Positions 13,492-27,500 of a stretch of 27,500 nt of DNA are shown here, piece by piece. Made by a program: the position numbers and the translations under genes. How positions within the stretch are numbered: position 1 is the first letter of the stretch; every line of letters starts with the position of its first letter. This DNA is from Botryococcus braunii (taxonomy: Eukaryota > Chlorophyta > Trebouxiophyceae), in assembly GCA_002005505.1 (NCBI GenBank), contig KV908349.1, positions 657,168 to 684,667 on the forward strand, in the 5' to 3' direction. Below the pieces are notes generated by a model. That model was given only the letters and a program-made list of their open reading frames with translations, ran no database searches and was not told where the DNA came from.

Positions 13492-15758
13492 CATGGATTG
13501 ACACAGAAGAATGGTGTTAATGTGCTACAAGGCATAGTACTGTGCATTATATCGTGTTCCCTATCTTTTCTAGGTTTGGATTATTGAGCTGTCAATTTCT
13601 TCAGCTGCTGCTCCTCTGGTCCTCTGCTTTGCTGTCATATTTCTATGTTTAGTATGGATGGTTGTTCTCTGGTTGTACAGTAACAGTTGCCATCAAAGGA
13701 GTCTGCTGCTGGAGGTTGTGGACCATTCGTCAGAAATAGAATTGGAGGAAACTTGCATGGGCCTCCGGTATGGATCTGCTTTTTCAGTGTCTATGCAATC
13801 AAATGTACCGTGGGTCTCGAAGATCGCGTTTCCAGTGGTTATTCATGGTTGTCTCTGGGATAGGTAGTCATCGATTCATTATTTGATCTGTACTGGGGCT
13901 TTGTACTAAGTGTATAATGTGGCAGGCTCCACTATATCAGTACGCTTCACAGTGCTAAAAGAACACGCCTGGGAGAAACCTGTCTCTGCACCGCAGGAGG
14001 TTCTGGTCTCCCAAACTTAGATATTTGTACAACATCTTGGACTGGACAAGTGCGGTTCTTGCACGTCAAACAGTCAATTAGCACGTTAGAAGAAAACGTT
14101 TCACAGATCTGAATTCTCTGCTTGAATTTGGAGCAGAGGTTCGTGGGGCATGTCCGCTGACTTTTGGCTGAGGGACCCTCACCTTTATTTCAGTATGCCC
14201 TACGCGCCATGGTGTTGCAGATGCTAGGAAGTGGATGTGTGGTGCAACTAGTTGAGGGCGCTTTCGGTGTGTAGGCCGCTTTACTTTTAATAGTTGCTCG
14301 CCCTTTTCTTGGAGGGTTTGTGATGAGTGCAATGTGTTCCTAGGGCTTTTAACACGAGAAGTGAGTAGTAGGCCGGCAGTTTAGGGCACAGTGGGATCAT
14401 TGTGACATAGGAACAAATTCTGTTTGCAGGGCAAATGGAAGAATGTATGGTATTGAAGACCCAAGACTCGAGGCTTTTGGACATTTTGATAATAGATTTT
14501 TAGGCGGCATGCATACCGACCTTTACAAGTGTTGCTTGATTCTGTGTTGTCGGTGTCTCTGCTGCAATGAACTCGTATGATGGTACCTAACGGTTTGTGT
14601 TGTAGACTTGCATCCTTTCGGAGTTAAAGGGACAACTTTTGTCAGCTTACCGTCCTGCTCTGTAATTTGACCGAAATTGGTTGTGACGTGCAAGCTCGTG
14701 AAGTTGCAGCCTGGTAAGGTTGGTTGGACGCGGGTGCCTCATGTGACCAGCAGTGCTGCGCTTTCAATTGTTGCAGCTGAGTTTGATGCTTCCATCCGTG
14801 GCGTTTACTATTGTAACCACTTCCAAACCAATCCTTGCATGTTGGCAATGATCCCCTTTTCAGATGACTCCATGCGAGTAGTACAGTCCACCTCCATCGG
14901 CGCACTGGCAGTACAATGCGAGTTCAGCGCATCTGGTCGAACTCACCCATACTGGTGGTGTTCATTCAACGGCCTCCAAATCGGGCACGCTGTAATGTAA
15001 TCCAAAACTTGGTTTGCACCGCGACGTCTCTGTGAGGAGGCTCTCTAAATTTCAACGCTTCTCTGTGATTTTAAGGGCAACTTGCTGCATGTGTGCTTAA
15101 AGTGATATAAAATCAAAAATCTTCCTGTGTCTGCCAAGACCAAACACATTTAAAATTAAGGGTGAAGCCACATTTGTTTGAGGAACCCCAGGGACAGGGA
15201 CATTAAACAGACGTGGTGGAATCATCGGATTTGAAATTTGATTCTGCTGATAGCATTACTACAGGTTTCATAGAGGGCTCGTGCCGAAGTCTCCTTTCCG
15301 GAAGCACAGTTTTGTTGGGTCTAAGCGGTGTCCGAGTCTCAGGTCATGTCTTGTCCTGCTACGGTAAGCGAGGCACACCCGTGGAGAAAAACTGTGGGTG
15401 TCGTCTGTTTGAGAGATGGGTCCCGGGCCAAACACCTCTGGGAAGTTGGTGCTGCACAATTTCCCCTAACCCGGTATGGGGAGCTCACTGGGGATGGGTA
15501 CGCCTGGGAAGGGTGCGGGTTTTCGTCTCAAATTCCGTCCTTCCGAGACGGGACAATTGATCCGGTCGTGGCAGATTCCGGACTGGGACCGGAAATGTGA
15601 CCAGGTTGGAATATTTGCCAGTACGACGTTGTACTGCACCGAAATCAAAGGGTCGAAGATGAATGCCATCTCGCCAAGGTACAAACCCGCTGGCGGCTCC
15701 ATAGGAGAAGACCCGAGCCTCGTTGCAGAGTAAAGAGGCTCTTCCAGGGGGAGCAATC
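13492..15758. other. Intergenic region before RPL26
   Basis: No convincing coding sequence was seen. An open frame of 107 codons at 14677-15000 (+) and its antisense partner have no recognisable motif. The 15213-15640 part is weakly reminiscent of the MITE-like family, in that it holds GTGGCAGATTCCGGACTG followed by AAATGTGACCAGGTTGGA. The end should contain the RPL26 promoter and 5' UTR; CTCTTCCAG at 15739-15747 looks like a 5' UTR intron acceptor 11 nt before the start codon. Confidence 0.5.
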
Positions 15759-17560
15759 ATGAAGTATAATCCGTTTGTCAGTTCCTCTCGGAGGAAGAGT
15801 CGGAAGGTACGGCGGTTCTTTTGCTGGGGCAGTTCTTTCTGTTGTGGATCAGGGGTGATGGTCGTTTAATTGCGAGCCCAGGTTGTTAGGTCGTTTGCAG
15901 ATGTGTTCAAGTCTTTATTGGTTCTTTATAGGTGGTGTAGATTTGGTGGCATGAGTTGTTGTGTTTTCTTTGTCGTTCCTGGAGAGCTGTGTCTTGTTCT
16001 GTGTTGGTGTGTCGTAGATGTGCGTGTCTCGTTGAAGCACATGGGTCGCAAGGTAGTTCTTCTGGTTGGCAATCGTGGATTTTCATCGTGTCCAAGTTGG
16101 AGGGATTCCACTGGTGTATGTGGGAATCTACATGGGGGGCGTAGTGTGCTTGATATTCAGACGTAATGACAGATGGAGGACGTTGTTATACCCCTGCGCA
16201 ATGAAGTAACCTCGTCTTTGTATTGCGTAGGCTCATTTTTCCGCACCATCCAGCGTACGAAGAAAGCTCATGAGCGCTCCTCTCTCACAAGAGCTGAGGA
16301 CCAAGTATGGGGTACGTTCCAGATGATAATGCTGGCTGTAGAAACATTACTTGGCTTTTGCGAACTATCTTTTTGTGCTGGTCAGATGACGGATCTGCCT
16401 AGCTGTTTTTCATTTTGCTGTTTATGTGCGGTAGTACGCCAAAGAACAGTTTGTTAGCAGAGGAGAGCGGATGTTGTGCAGTACGTGTGTGACAATGCAC
16501 AGTAACTACATGAGAAAAGGCTATTTTGCTATGCCACATTCAGTTTATTGTTTGTGCATTTATCACACATTGCCTTAAGGGGAAGGTGCGGGGATTGTGG
16601 AAGCACAGGCCCGCTCTATTCCAGTAAGAAAGGATGACGAGGTGACCATTGTCCGCGGAACATACAAGGGCCGTGAAGGCAAGGTGGTACAAGTCTACCG
16701 TAAAAAATGGGTCATCCACGTGGAGCGCATTACTCGTGAGAAAGTTAACGGTGGGTGCCTCTGGGATTACAGACTTCAGCAGTTTCATGTACCCTGTCCC
16801 TCGCTATGTTGAGGGATTCATACTACCATGATGATGCCACGGTTAGGGTTGTTGCCTAGTCTCAAGTCTGACCGCTCACCGCTTGTGTGCATGTTTTTTT
16901 GCAATCCCCCCCCCCCCCCCCCGCATTTTCACAGCAAGGGTCTGGGGGGGCGCTTCCTTAGGGTGGCGAGTCCTTCGATCCAGTTCCTTCTTCTCCCCCT
17001 CCCTGCTCATCTCTGAGGACCCGCTTCCCACCCCACCCATCGCTGCCGTCGTTTTTCCCCTGGGGCCTTGCCCTCTCCCCAGAGGGGGGGGGGGGAAATG
17101 GTGTTAGGTTTAGATCGTGCTGGCATCTCTAAACACCGGATAGCCACAATTTCCCTTGCAAAGCTCGGACATCCACCCGTGGCGATATTTGCAGGCTGTG
17201 CCACGTCCTGCTGTGGAAATTCTTCGCCTGTTGTGCTATGTGGATGTTCGAGCTGAGCATTTTGGCACGGCGTGGTGCTCGTTACGTCTGGAGGAAAGCG
17301 GACGACTGATCTGAATTTGACTTCAAAGCGGAAGGCATGGTAGCAAATGAAATTTCCACTATCAAGACGGCTGATGCAGGCTATTGCTTTGTTGTGCAGG
17401 CGCGACTGTCAATGTTGGCATCGACCCAAGCAAAGTCATCATCAGCAAGGTCAAGATGGACAAGGGTCGGCGGCGAATCTTGGAGCGCAAGGGCGGGGAC
17501 AAGAGCGGCAAGGGCAAGTTTTCCGAGCAGGAGGTCCAAGCCATGCAGGATGTCGATTAA
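15759..17560 (+). CDS. RPL26: 60S ribosomal protein L26 (uL24), four exons
   Basis: This is a cytosolic large-subunit ribosomal protein that binds 26S rRNA near the exit tunnel. Exons are 15759-15806, 16231-16311, 16609-16750 and 17400-17560, with phases 0, 0, 1, giving 143 residues against about 145 in animals and plants. The N-terminus is [16 protein letters not shown], then [20 protein letters not shown]. The third exon holds the KOW region ([20 protein letters not shown], then [14 protein letters not shown]). The fourth holds [20 protein letters not shown] and ends in an acidic tail, [10 protein letters not shown]. The start is fixed by the universally conserved MK(F/Y)NP N-terminus. The RPL26 sequence is full length with no breaks, so this is a functional gene rather than a processed pseudogene. 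The introns are 424, 297 and 649 nt; the last carries long C and G runs. It is the most plant-like protein in the window. Confidence 0.97.
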
Positions 17561-17667
17561 ATTCCATGCACGTCATGAAACCCTTACTCCAGGCATGACC
17601 CTGCCCTGCGTAAGTCTAGACCTGGGCCACAGCCCCACCGCGCATCTTTGTAGAGCGCAGGACACTT

Positions 17668-17746
17668 TTGGAAGAGCCCTGGCAGAGGGCGAGAGAGTGT
17701 TGGAAGAGCTCTGGCCGTGTGCAGGACATTGTTGGAAGAGCTCTGG
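17668..17746. repeat. 32-bp repeat, three copies, downstream of RPL26
   Basis: TTGGAAGAGC(C/T)CTGG recurs at 17668, 17700 and 17732 with diverged spacers sharing GCAGGACA. It starts about 107 nt after the RPL26 stop codon and so is probably in its 3' UTR. Confidence 0.8.
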
Positions 17747-18404
17747 TAGCTACCTTGCGAGTCCCTGCAGTAAGCCGATGCTTGTTTGCATCGTGGAAGC
17801 TCAAAAGCTCATGGACCCCTGGGTGGGGTGGTGGAGGGGTTCGTGGCCAGGGGCTGTAGCATGAATGATGCTGTCGATGCTCACACGCGCACAGAGATGC
17901 GTTTGAGCATGAACAGGGTTGTTGGGCTAAACGAGGGGGTTGATGCTCTCCAAAAGACACACGGGCGCCTGTACAGAGTACAGCTTCGAGCTTTTGATCG
18001 GTGTCACCAAGGGACCTGGGTTGCTATTTCTGCAAAAGGGAGATGGGGCCGAGATCCCCAAACTCCCACCCCAATACTCCCGGAAGGTTTTGTTTCTGTG
18101 TCAGGCGGCGAAGTTGGCGCGGTTGAAAGGCGGGCTAGACGGGCGTCTTGTTGGTGTGCGATGTCGCTTGTGTAGCTCATCCGGGATGCAGCCTGATCTA
18201 GGACTGGAGTGTTGATCTAATCGTTCTGGCAGGTCTTGCTTGTGCAGGAAACATGGCTCTTGCTTGTGGAAAGGGTTTGCATGCTTTAATGGAATCGGTC
18301 CTGTTGCCACCTGTGGCCCTTTTGACATAATGGTGTCAGGCGTGAGAGGTGAGGTGTGAGGGAAGTTAAGCGGGTTGCCGTCTTGCGTTTGTGCGTATAT
18401 GCAT

Positions 18405-18477
<73 letters not shown>

Positions 18478-18496
18478 ATTTTGTGCGCGTGCGCGC

Positions 18497-18555
<59 letters not shown>

Positions 18556-18574
18556 CGTGCGCGTGCGCGTGCGT

Positions 18575-18618
<44 letters not shown>

Positions 18619-18640
18619 GCGTGTGCGTGTGCGTGTGCGT
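18405..18640. repeat. (GT)n/(GC)n compound microsatellite
   Basis: Two long GT tracts are separated by GCGCGTGCGCGCGTGCG and followed by repeating GTGCGT units. More than 230 bp of nearly continuous purine-pyrimidine alternation. Confidence 0.98.
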
Positions 18641-19281
18641 GCTCCCAAGTTGATGGTGCGGTACGTCCATACATGCAACTTTGCATGCACCCCTTTTTTT
18701 GCGGTTTGCCCCTTTTTCCTTCCTACACACGGGAACACGTTTGGTAAAACCTCTGGGGGTTATCTCTCCCTGTTATGCAAACTGACTCCATCCTTCTACG
18801 TGCGGTTCATGCGTTGCCTTTGTTGAGCAGCTTTACCCAGGATTCAAGCAAGGATACAAGCAATACCTATGCTTCACTCTTATGTTTAGCAATAGCATCC
18901 GTCTGCGAAAATTGAGACCAAGATGGGGAAAGAGCCGATAATGCCCACACTGAGTTCTTGCACGTCGCTTGTTGAAGCATGCAGCACAGTCTGGTGCAAA
19001 AATTAGTGTGTTGCAATTCATGGACTAGATATGAGCTTCTTTTTTCCCTCGCGGTGTGTCGTAATATCATTACGGTTTTGCTCCCACCACCATTGCGGGC
19101 GCTTGGGCAAGGCAGGTTTAAAGCATGCATTTATAATGACATGTGAAGCACATCCTAACCGCACACCATGGGGGAGCATGCATTTATACCAGTAAGTGGA
19201 AACGACACAAAGAGGCTACCCCGCAAGTCAAAATTCAGGGCAACGTCCGTGAAGAAGAGGCGTACTTGCCATTTCACGCAC

Positions 19282-19529
19282 AACAAAAGGATCCTGCCCG
19301 ACGCAAAACACCATTTTGGATGGAAGAGTAGTAGTTGATTTACAACTGTCCAGCAACTGAAACACCAAAAGATTCCGCCCCTATGCAAACATTCGCCTGG
19401 ATTGAAGTGAAGGAGGAGATGATAGACATCTGTCCAGCAAGTGAAACAACAAAAGATGCAGCCCCTACGCAAAACATTCTTTTGGACGATATTGAAGAAG
19501 TGGATGATTTACATATGTCCAGCAAGTAG
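19282..19529. repeat. 84-bp (28-codon) tandem repeat, three copies
   Basis: Copies begin at about 19282, 19364 and 19448 with (A)ACAAAAGAT and end with TGTCCAGCAA. Copies 2 and 3 are exactly 84 bp apart and read in one + frame (19335-19529) as related acidic peptides (KDSAPMQTF and KDAAPTQNI; ICPASE and LHMSSK). Copy 1 is 82 bp and contains stops in that frame. This suggests an old coding repeat, now broken or part of an unrecognised exon. The minus strand is also open through most of it. Confidence 0.75.
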
Positions 19530-20216
19530 AGTATAGCTAATAAGGCGTACGAGTCTTCTGCATGGAAACATGGAACCGGTCGTGCAACTTGCACCTCTTA
19601 TGGACACATGAGTAACGCATCTCGGGAGCTCTACTGGGATTGATCAACCGTGTAGAGTTCCCAAAATGCGTTGCTCCCTTAATAAAACATGCAAGCTCCC
19701 GAAGCTGCAAATGAATTGCTGACTCGGAGACCACACTGTTGGAGGAGTCCACATTACCAAGCGTGAGGACCGGAACTTCCAAACCTGAAAAGAAGATAAC
19801 ATCCGCCTGGCCCAAGCCCATGATCATGGACTGGGTCAGGGTCATATGACGTGAATGCGTATATTTTCTGCCTATGGAAAGGAATAACTTCTGTGTGAAG
19901 GGATTCTCACTGTGGACTTTCAGTAGGATTTTCCCGCTGTCTGAGGGAGTTTCAGGGGAGTGCCTTTAAACGCCAAGGCACACTCCCCTTCCCTGACTAA
20001 GCAGTGTTCATGTTGATTCCCCCTACCCGAAAAGGACCATTCGCTCAATGAAGGAGTCCCGATCGAGGAGCCTACAGCTGCCCTACCGCTCACATTTGCA
20101 TCCAGCGCCTCACAAAAATGCAAAATGCAAGTTTTCCTTTTATTTGAGAATGCAATACTTCGGGCGCCCTCTGCACAAATTATGAAATGCTTTATCTCCC
20201 CATCATTCTACCCCAC

Positions 20217-20585
20217 CTGTGTTTCAAATGCAATTTCCCAGAATGCTCCCATGCGAAGATTCCGGGCTTCAAAGCACAGCTGGGGCTGAACACGTTGGAA
20301 GTTGCTGTAAATAAGAAGTTGGAAGTTACCTAAACGGGGTACACCTGCCCCGTCCTGGACCTCTACGCAATTCTCTCCTTCCTTCACTCTGGCCACAAAT
20401 CTGCTGGCTTCTCTTTGCAATGCATGAAATGAGATACTGCCTATGTACTCCCACTGGGTTCTGCTCACTTGTCTCACGTGCTTGTGAATTAGATCGGTCG
20501 ACCCACAGGGTGTCGGGCACTCGTCAGCGGAGTAACCTGACTGAGTTATAATTATGCACCAGAAAGTGTACCGTTGGCAAGCCAA
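20217..20585 (-). CDS. Possible exon of an unrecognised minus-strand gene
   Basis: A 125-codon open frame on the minus strand ends shortly after a good donor, ACACAG|GTGGGG at 20217/20216. The last 85 codons before the donor look protein-like, with mixed composition and well-spaced hydrophobics (QWEYIGSISFHALQREASRF, then GNFQLLIYSNFQRVQPQL, then MGAFWEIAFETQ). Possible acceptors AGCAG and GGCAG lie inside the frame at its 5' side, so the true exon may be shorter. Another protein-like minus frame (19601-19794) follows downstream after CTTTTCAG, but the phases do not join directly. No family was recognised; it could be a chance open frame. Confidence 0.3.
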
Positions 20586-21845
20586 ATCGCTCCCGCGGGA
20601 GACCCTTGCAATGTCAAAGTTGACATTATCAACTGTTCTTTTCAGTCTGCTAAACAGTTAGATCCTATCAAATGTTTCGTCCCAATGTCTTATACGTCTT
20701 GAAAGGCTTTGTCCTGGACAGGACATGCACTGCTTGAGCCAAGCTGATCAGCTACAGTGATGTCAGCCTGTGTAAGCTTTCACCCCAGCCAGTATAACAG
20801 GCTGGTGAGCAGCCACACACAGCGCTATCCGTTATTCGAACTGCATGCATTGGCCTACGGAACAAAAATGTTTTGTGGTCTCCCTCTCAAATGAAATTGC
20901 TCATAAGAATAACAATATGCACAAACTTTTCATATGCATGCTGGGCCGCCCCACTATCTGGCTGCAACGCAAAGCAACAGATTCCATATCACCTCCCCCG
21001 AACCTCAACGGAACGGCACGAGGGTTCAAGCCCCTCGGACATCAATATCCAGAAGCTCTGTAATTTCTAACTGTGCCGGCTGTGTTTTTCCCCCCAAGCA
21101 GCGCTTGCCGATTGTAGGATACTCCAGAGTCCTACATCAAAAGTCATGACCCGTTCACCAGGGTTTGACTAGGGACTGCATCCGAGATTTGGTAACCCCA
21201 GATAATCCCAGCACCCATTGATAACCCCTTCGGAGAACCGGACAGAGATTGTTGCAACACCCAAGTTTGGGGAATGACATGCGCTTTGAACCCCCTGCCT
21301 AAACTCAACCCCCCCCCCCCCCCTTGGACAAAAAAAAACTGAAGAATGCCGGTCCAACAAGTCTTGAATCAAGACTCTTGATCTTACCAATTCTAGAAGG
21401 AATGCTCCCAAACTGACCGTCGGAAGGACCCTCGGCTGCGTACTGGCAGTCCTTGGTACCTCATGAAAGCTCTTAAAAAAAATGGAGCTCTACCAGGACC
21501 TCCGTGAACTTGAGGGATCGCAACACCTCGGAATATTTTTGGGGGGCCGCAAAGCCGAACCCCAAAGAAACCCCCTTTTTCAAGATCTTAGTACCCTTTT
21601 CAGGATGTATTAGTACCGTATGAAATGTATGCTGGCTCCTGCATGATGTTCTCCTGCTTAGCAACGGACTTGCGCTCCGAAATGAGAATAGGAGCAACTC
21701 AAGGCATCCTGCGGCATCCCTGCAGCGCGATCGCAGGCAGGGGAGCGCCCGCAGCGCCCCCCTTTGCAGTCCTATCACAATCTGGCACGTGCCTGTGCAG
21801 CAGCCATTAATTGAAATCAAATTGAAGAATTATGAGAAAGGCCAT

Positions 21846-21871
21846 ACGCACGCTCGCGCACGCGCACGCGC

Positions 21872-21921
<50 letters not shown>

Positions 21922-21925
21922 GCGA
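21846..21925. repeat. (CA)n/(CG)n microsatellite
   Basis: CGCACG units, then about 15 CA units, then CGCGCG. It is the left member of a duplicated pair with 22112-22224. Confidence 0.95.
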
Positions 21926-21949
21926 GAAGGAGCGCACACACATACATAC

Positions 21950-22276
<327 letters not shown>

Positions 22277-22355
22277 GCTACTCAGAGGAAAGGGAATGCA
22301 CAAAGGGCAGCGCGGGTTACCAGGACACCAACTGAAACAGTGATGTGGCCAGCCT

Positions 22356-22462
22356 GACCAAAGAAGATTTACCAAAGAACATTGACTAAAGAACATTGAG
22401 TAAAGAACAATGATCAAAGAACTTTGACTAAAGAACATTATCAAAGAACATTGATAAAACGT
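22356..22462. repeat. Degenerate AAAGAACATTGACT tandem repeat
   Basis: About seven diverged copies of a 13-16 bp unit follow one another. The array lies about 60 nt beyond the stop of the minus-strand ShKT gene, so on that strand it is in the 3' UTR or just downstream. Confidence 0.85.
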
Positions 22463-22518
22463 ATCAGCCAAATTCGAAGGGGTGGCAAGAAAGGAGAGGG
22501 GCCAACCTGGCCTGCAGG

Positions 22519-27486
<4,968 letters not shown>

Positions 27487-27500
27487 CTGCGCGCCCCCCC

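Noticed and set aside
14642..15000. Overlapping + and - open frames of about 90-107 codons
   Set aside because: No motif, no plausible splice continuity and no family resemblance on either strand.
16312..16608. RPL26 reading through from exon 2 as KYGVRS
   Set aside because: The frame stops two codons after VRS, whereas splicing at GGG|GTACGT to CACAG|GCC restores a full uL24 protein.

Overview
The window is nuclear DNA from a eukaryote with spliced genes, most likely of the green lineage (a green or streptophyte alga fits best; the species cannot be named from sequence alone). The ribosomal protein uL24/RPL26 copy has the plant/green-alga form of its KOW region ([18 protein letters not shown]). 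All genes are interrupted by GT-AG introns. One gene is an extracellular-type cysteine-rich protein of a kind common in algae. Nothing points to a bacterial or organellar genome. The unspliced open frames in the window are mostly noise, many of them produced by dinucleotide repeats, so the genes below were rebuilt by joining exons with matching splice phases.

Layout from left to right. At about 0.9-4.1 kb on the + strand lies the 3' part of a gene for a CocE/NonD-type (X-Pro dipeptidyl-peptidase family) serine hydrolase, with three exons recognised. At 7.68-8.40 kb on the + strand is a complete four-exon EMC5/MMGT1 gene (ER membrane protein complex subunit 5). At 11.1-13.5 kb on the + strand is a complete six-exon multi-pass membrane protein with the residue pattern of the CREST (ceramidase/PAQR/Per1) superfamily. 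At 15.76-17.56 kb on the + strand is a complete four-exon RPL26 gene. At 22.5-27.5 kb on the - strand is the 3' part of a gene ending in a proline-rich linker and three tandem ShKT-like six-cysteine domains; its N-terminal region is unrecognised and it runs off the right edge.

Intergenic and intronic DNA is packed with simple repeats: long (CA)n, (GT)n, (CT)n and (GA)n tracts, CAG/GAG triplets, several minisatellites (12, 16, 20, 32, 38, 46 and 84 bp units), recent tandem duplications (93, 102 and about 278 bp) and two copies of a small inverted-repeat element (MITE-like). One MITE copy is flanked by a perfect 9-bp direct repeat and sits at the edge of the 46-bp minisatellite.

The genes do not form a pathway. 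They are ordinary independent eukaryotic loci: cytosolic ribosome (RPL26), ER membrane protein insertion (EMC5), a membrane hydrolase-like protein, a hydrolase, and a probably secreted or wall protein. The most novel item is the triple-ShKT gene, in which every domain is split by a phase-0 intron at exactly the same place, just before its third cysteine.
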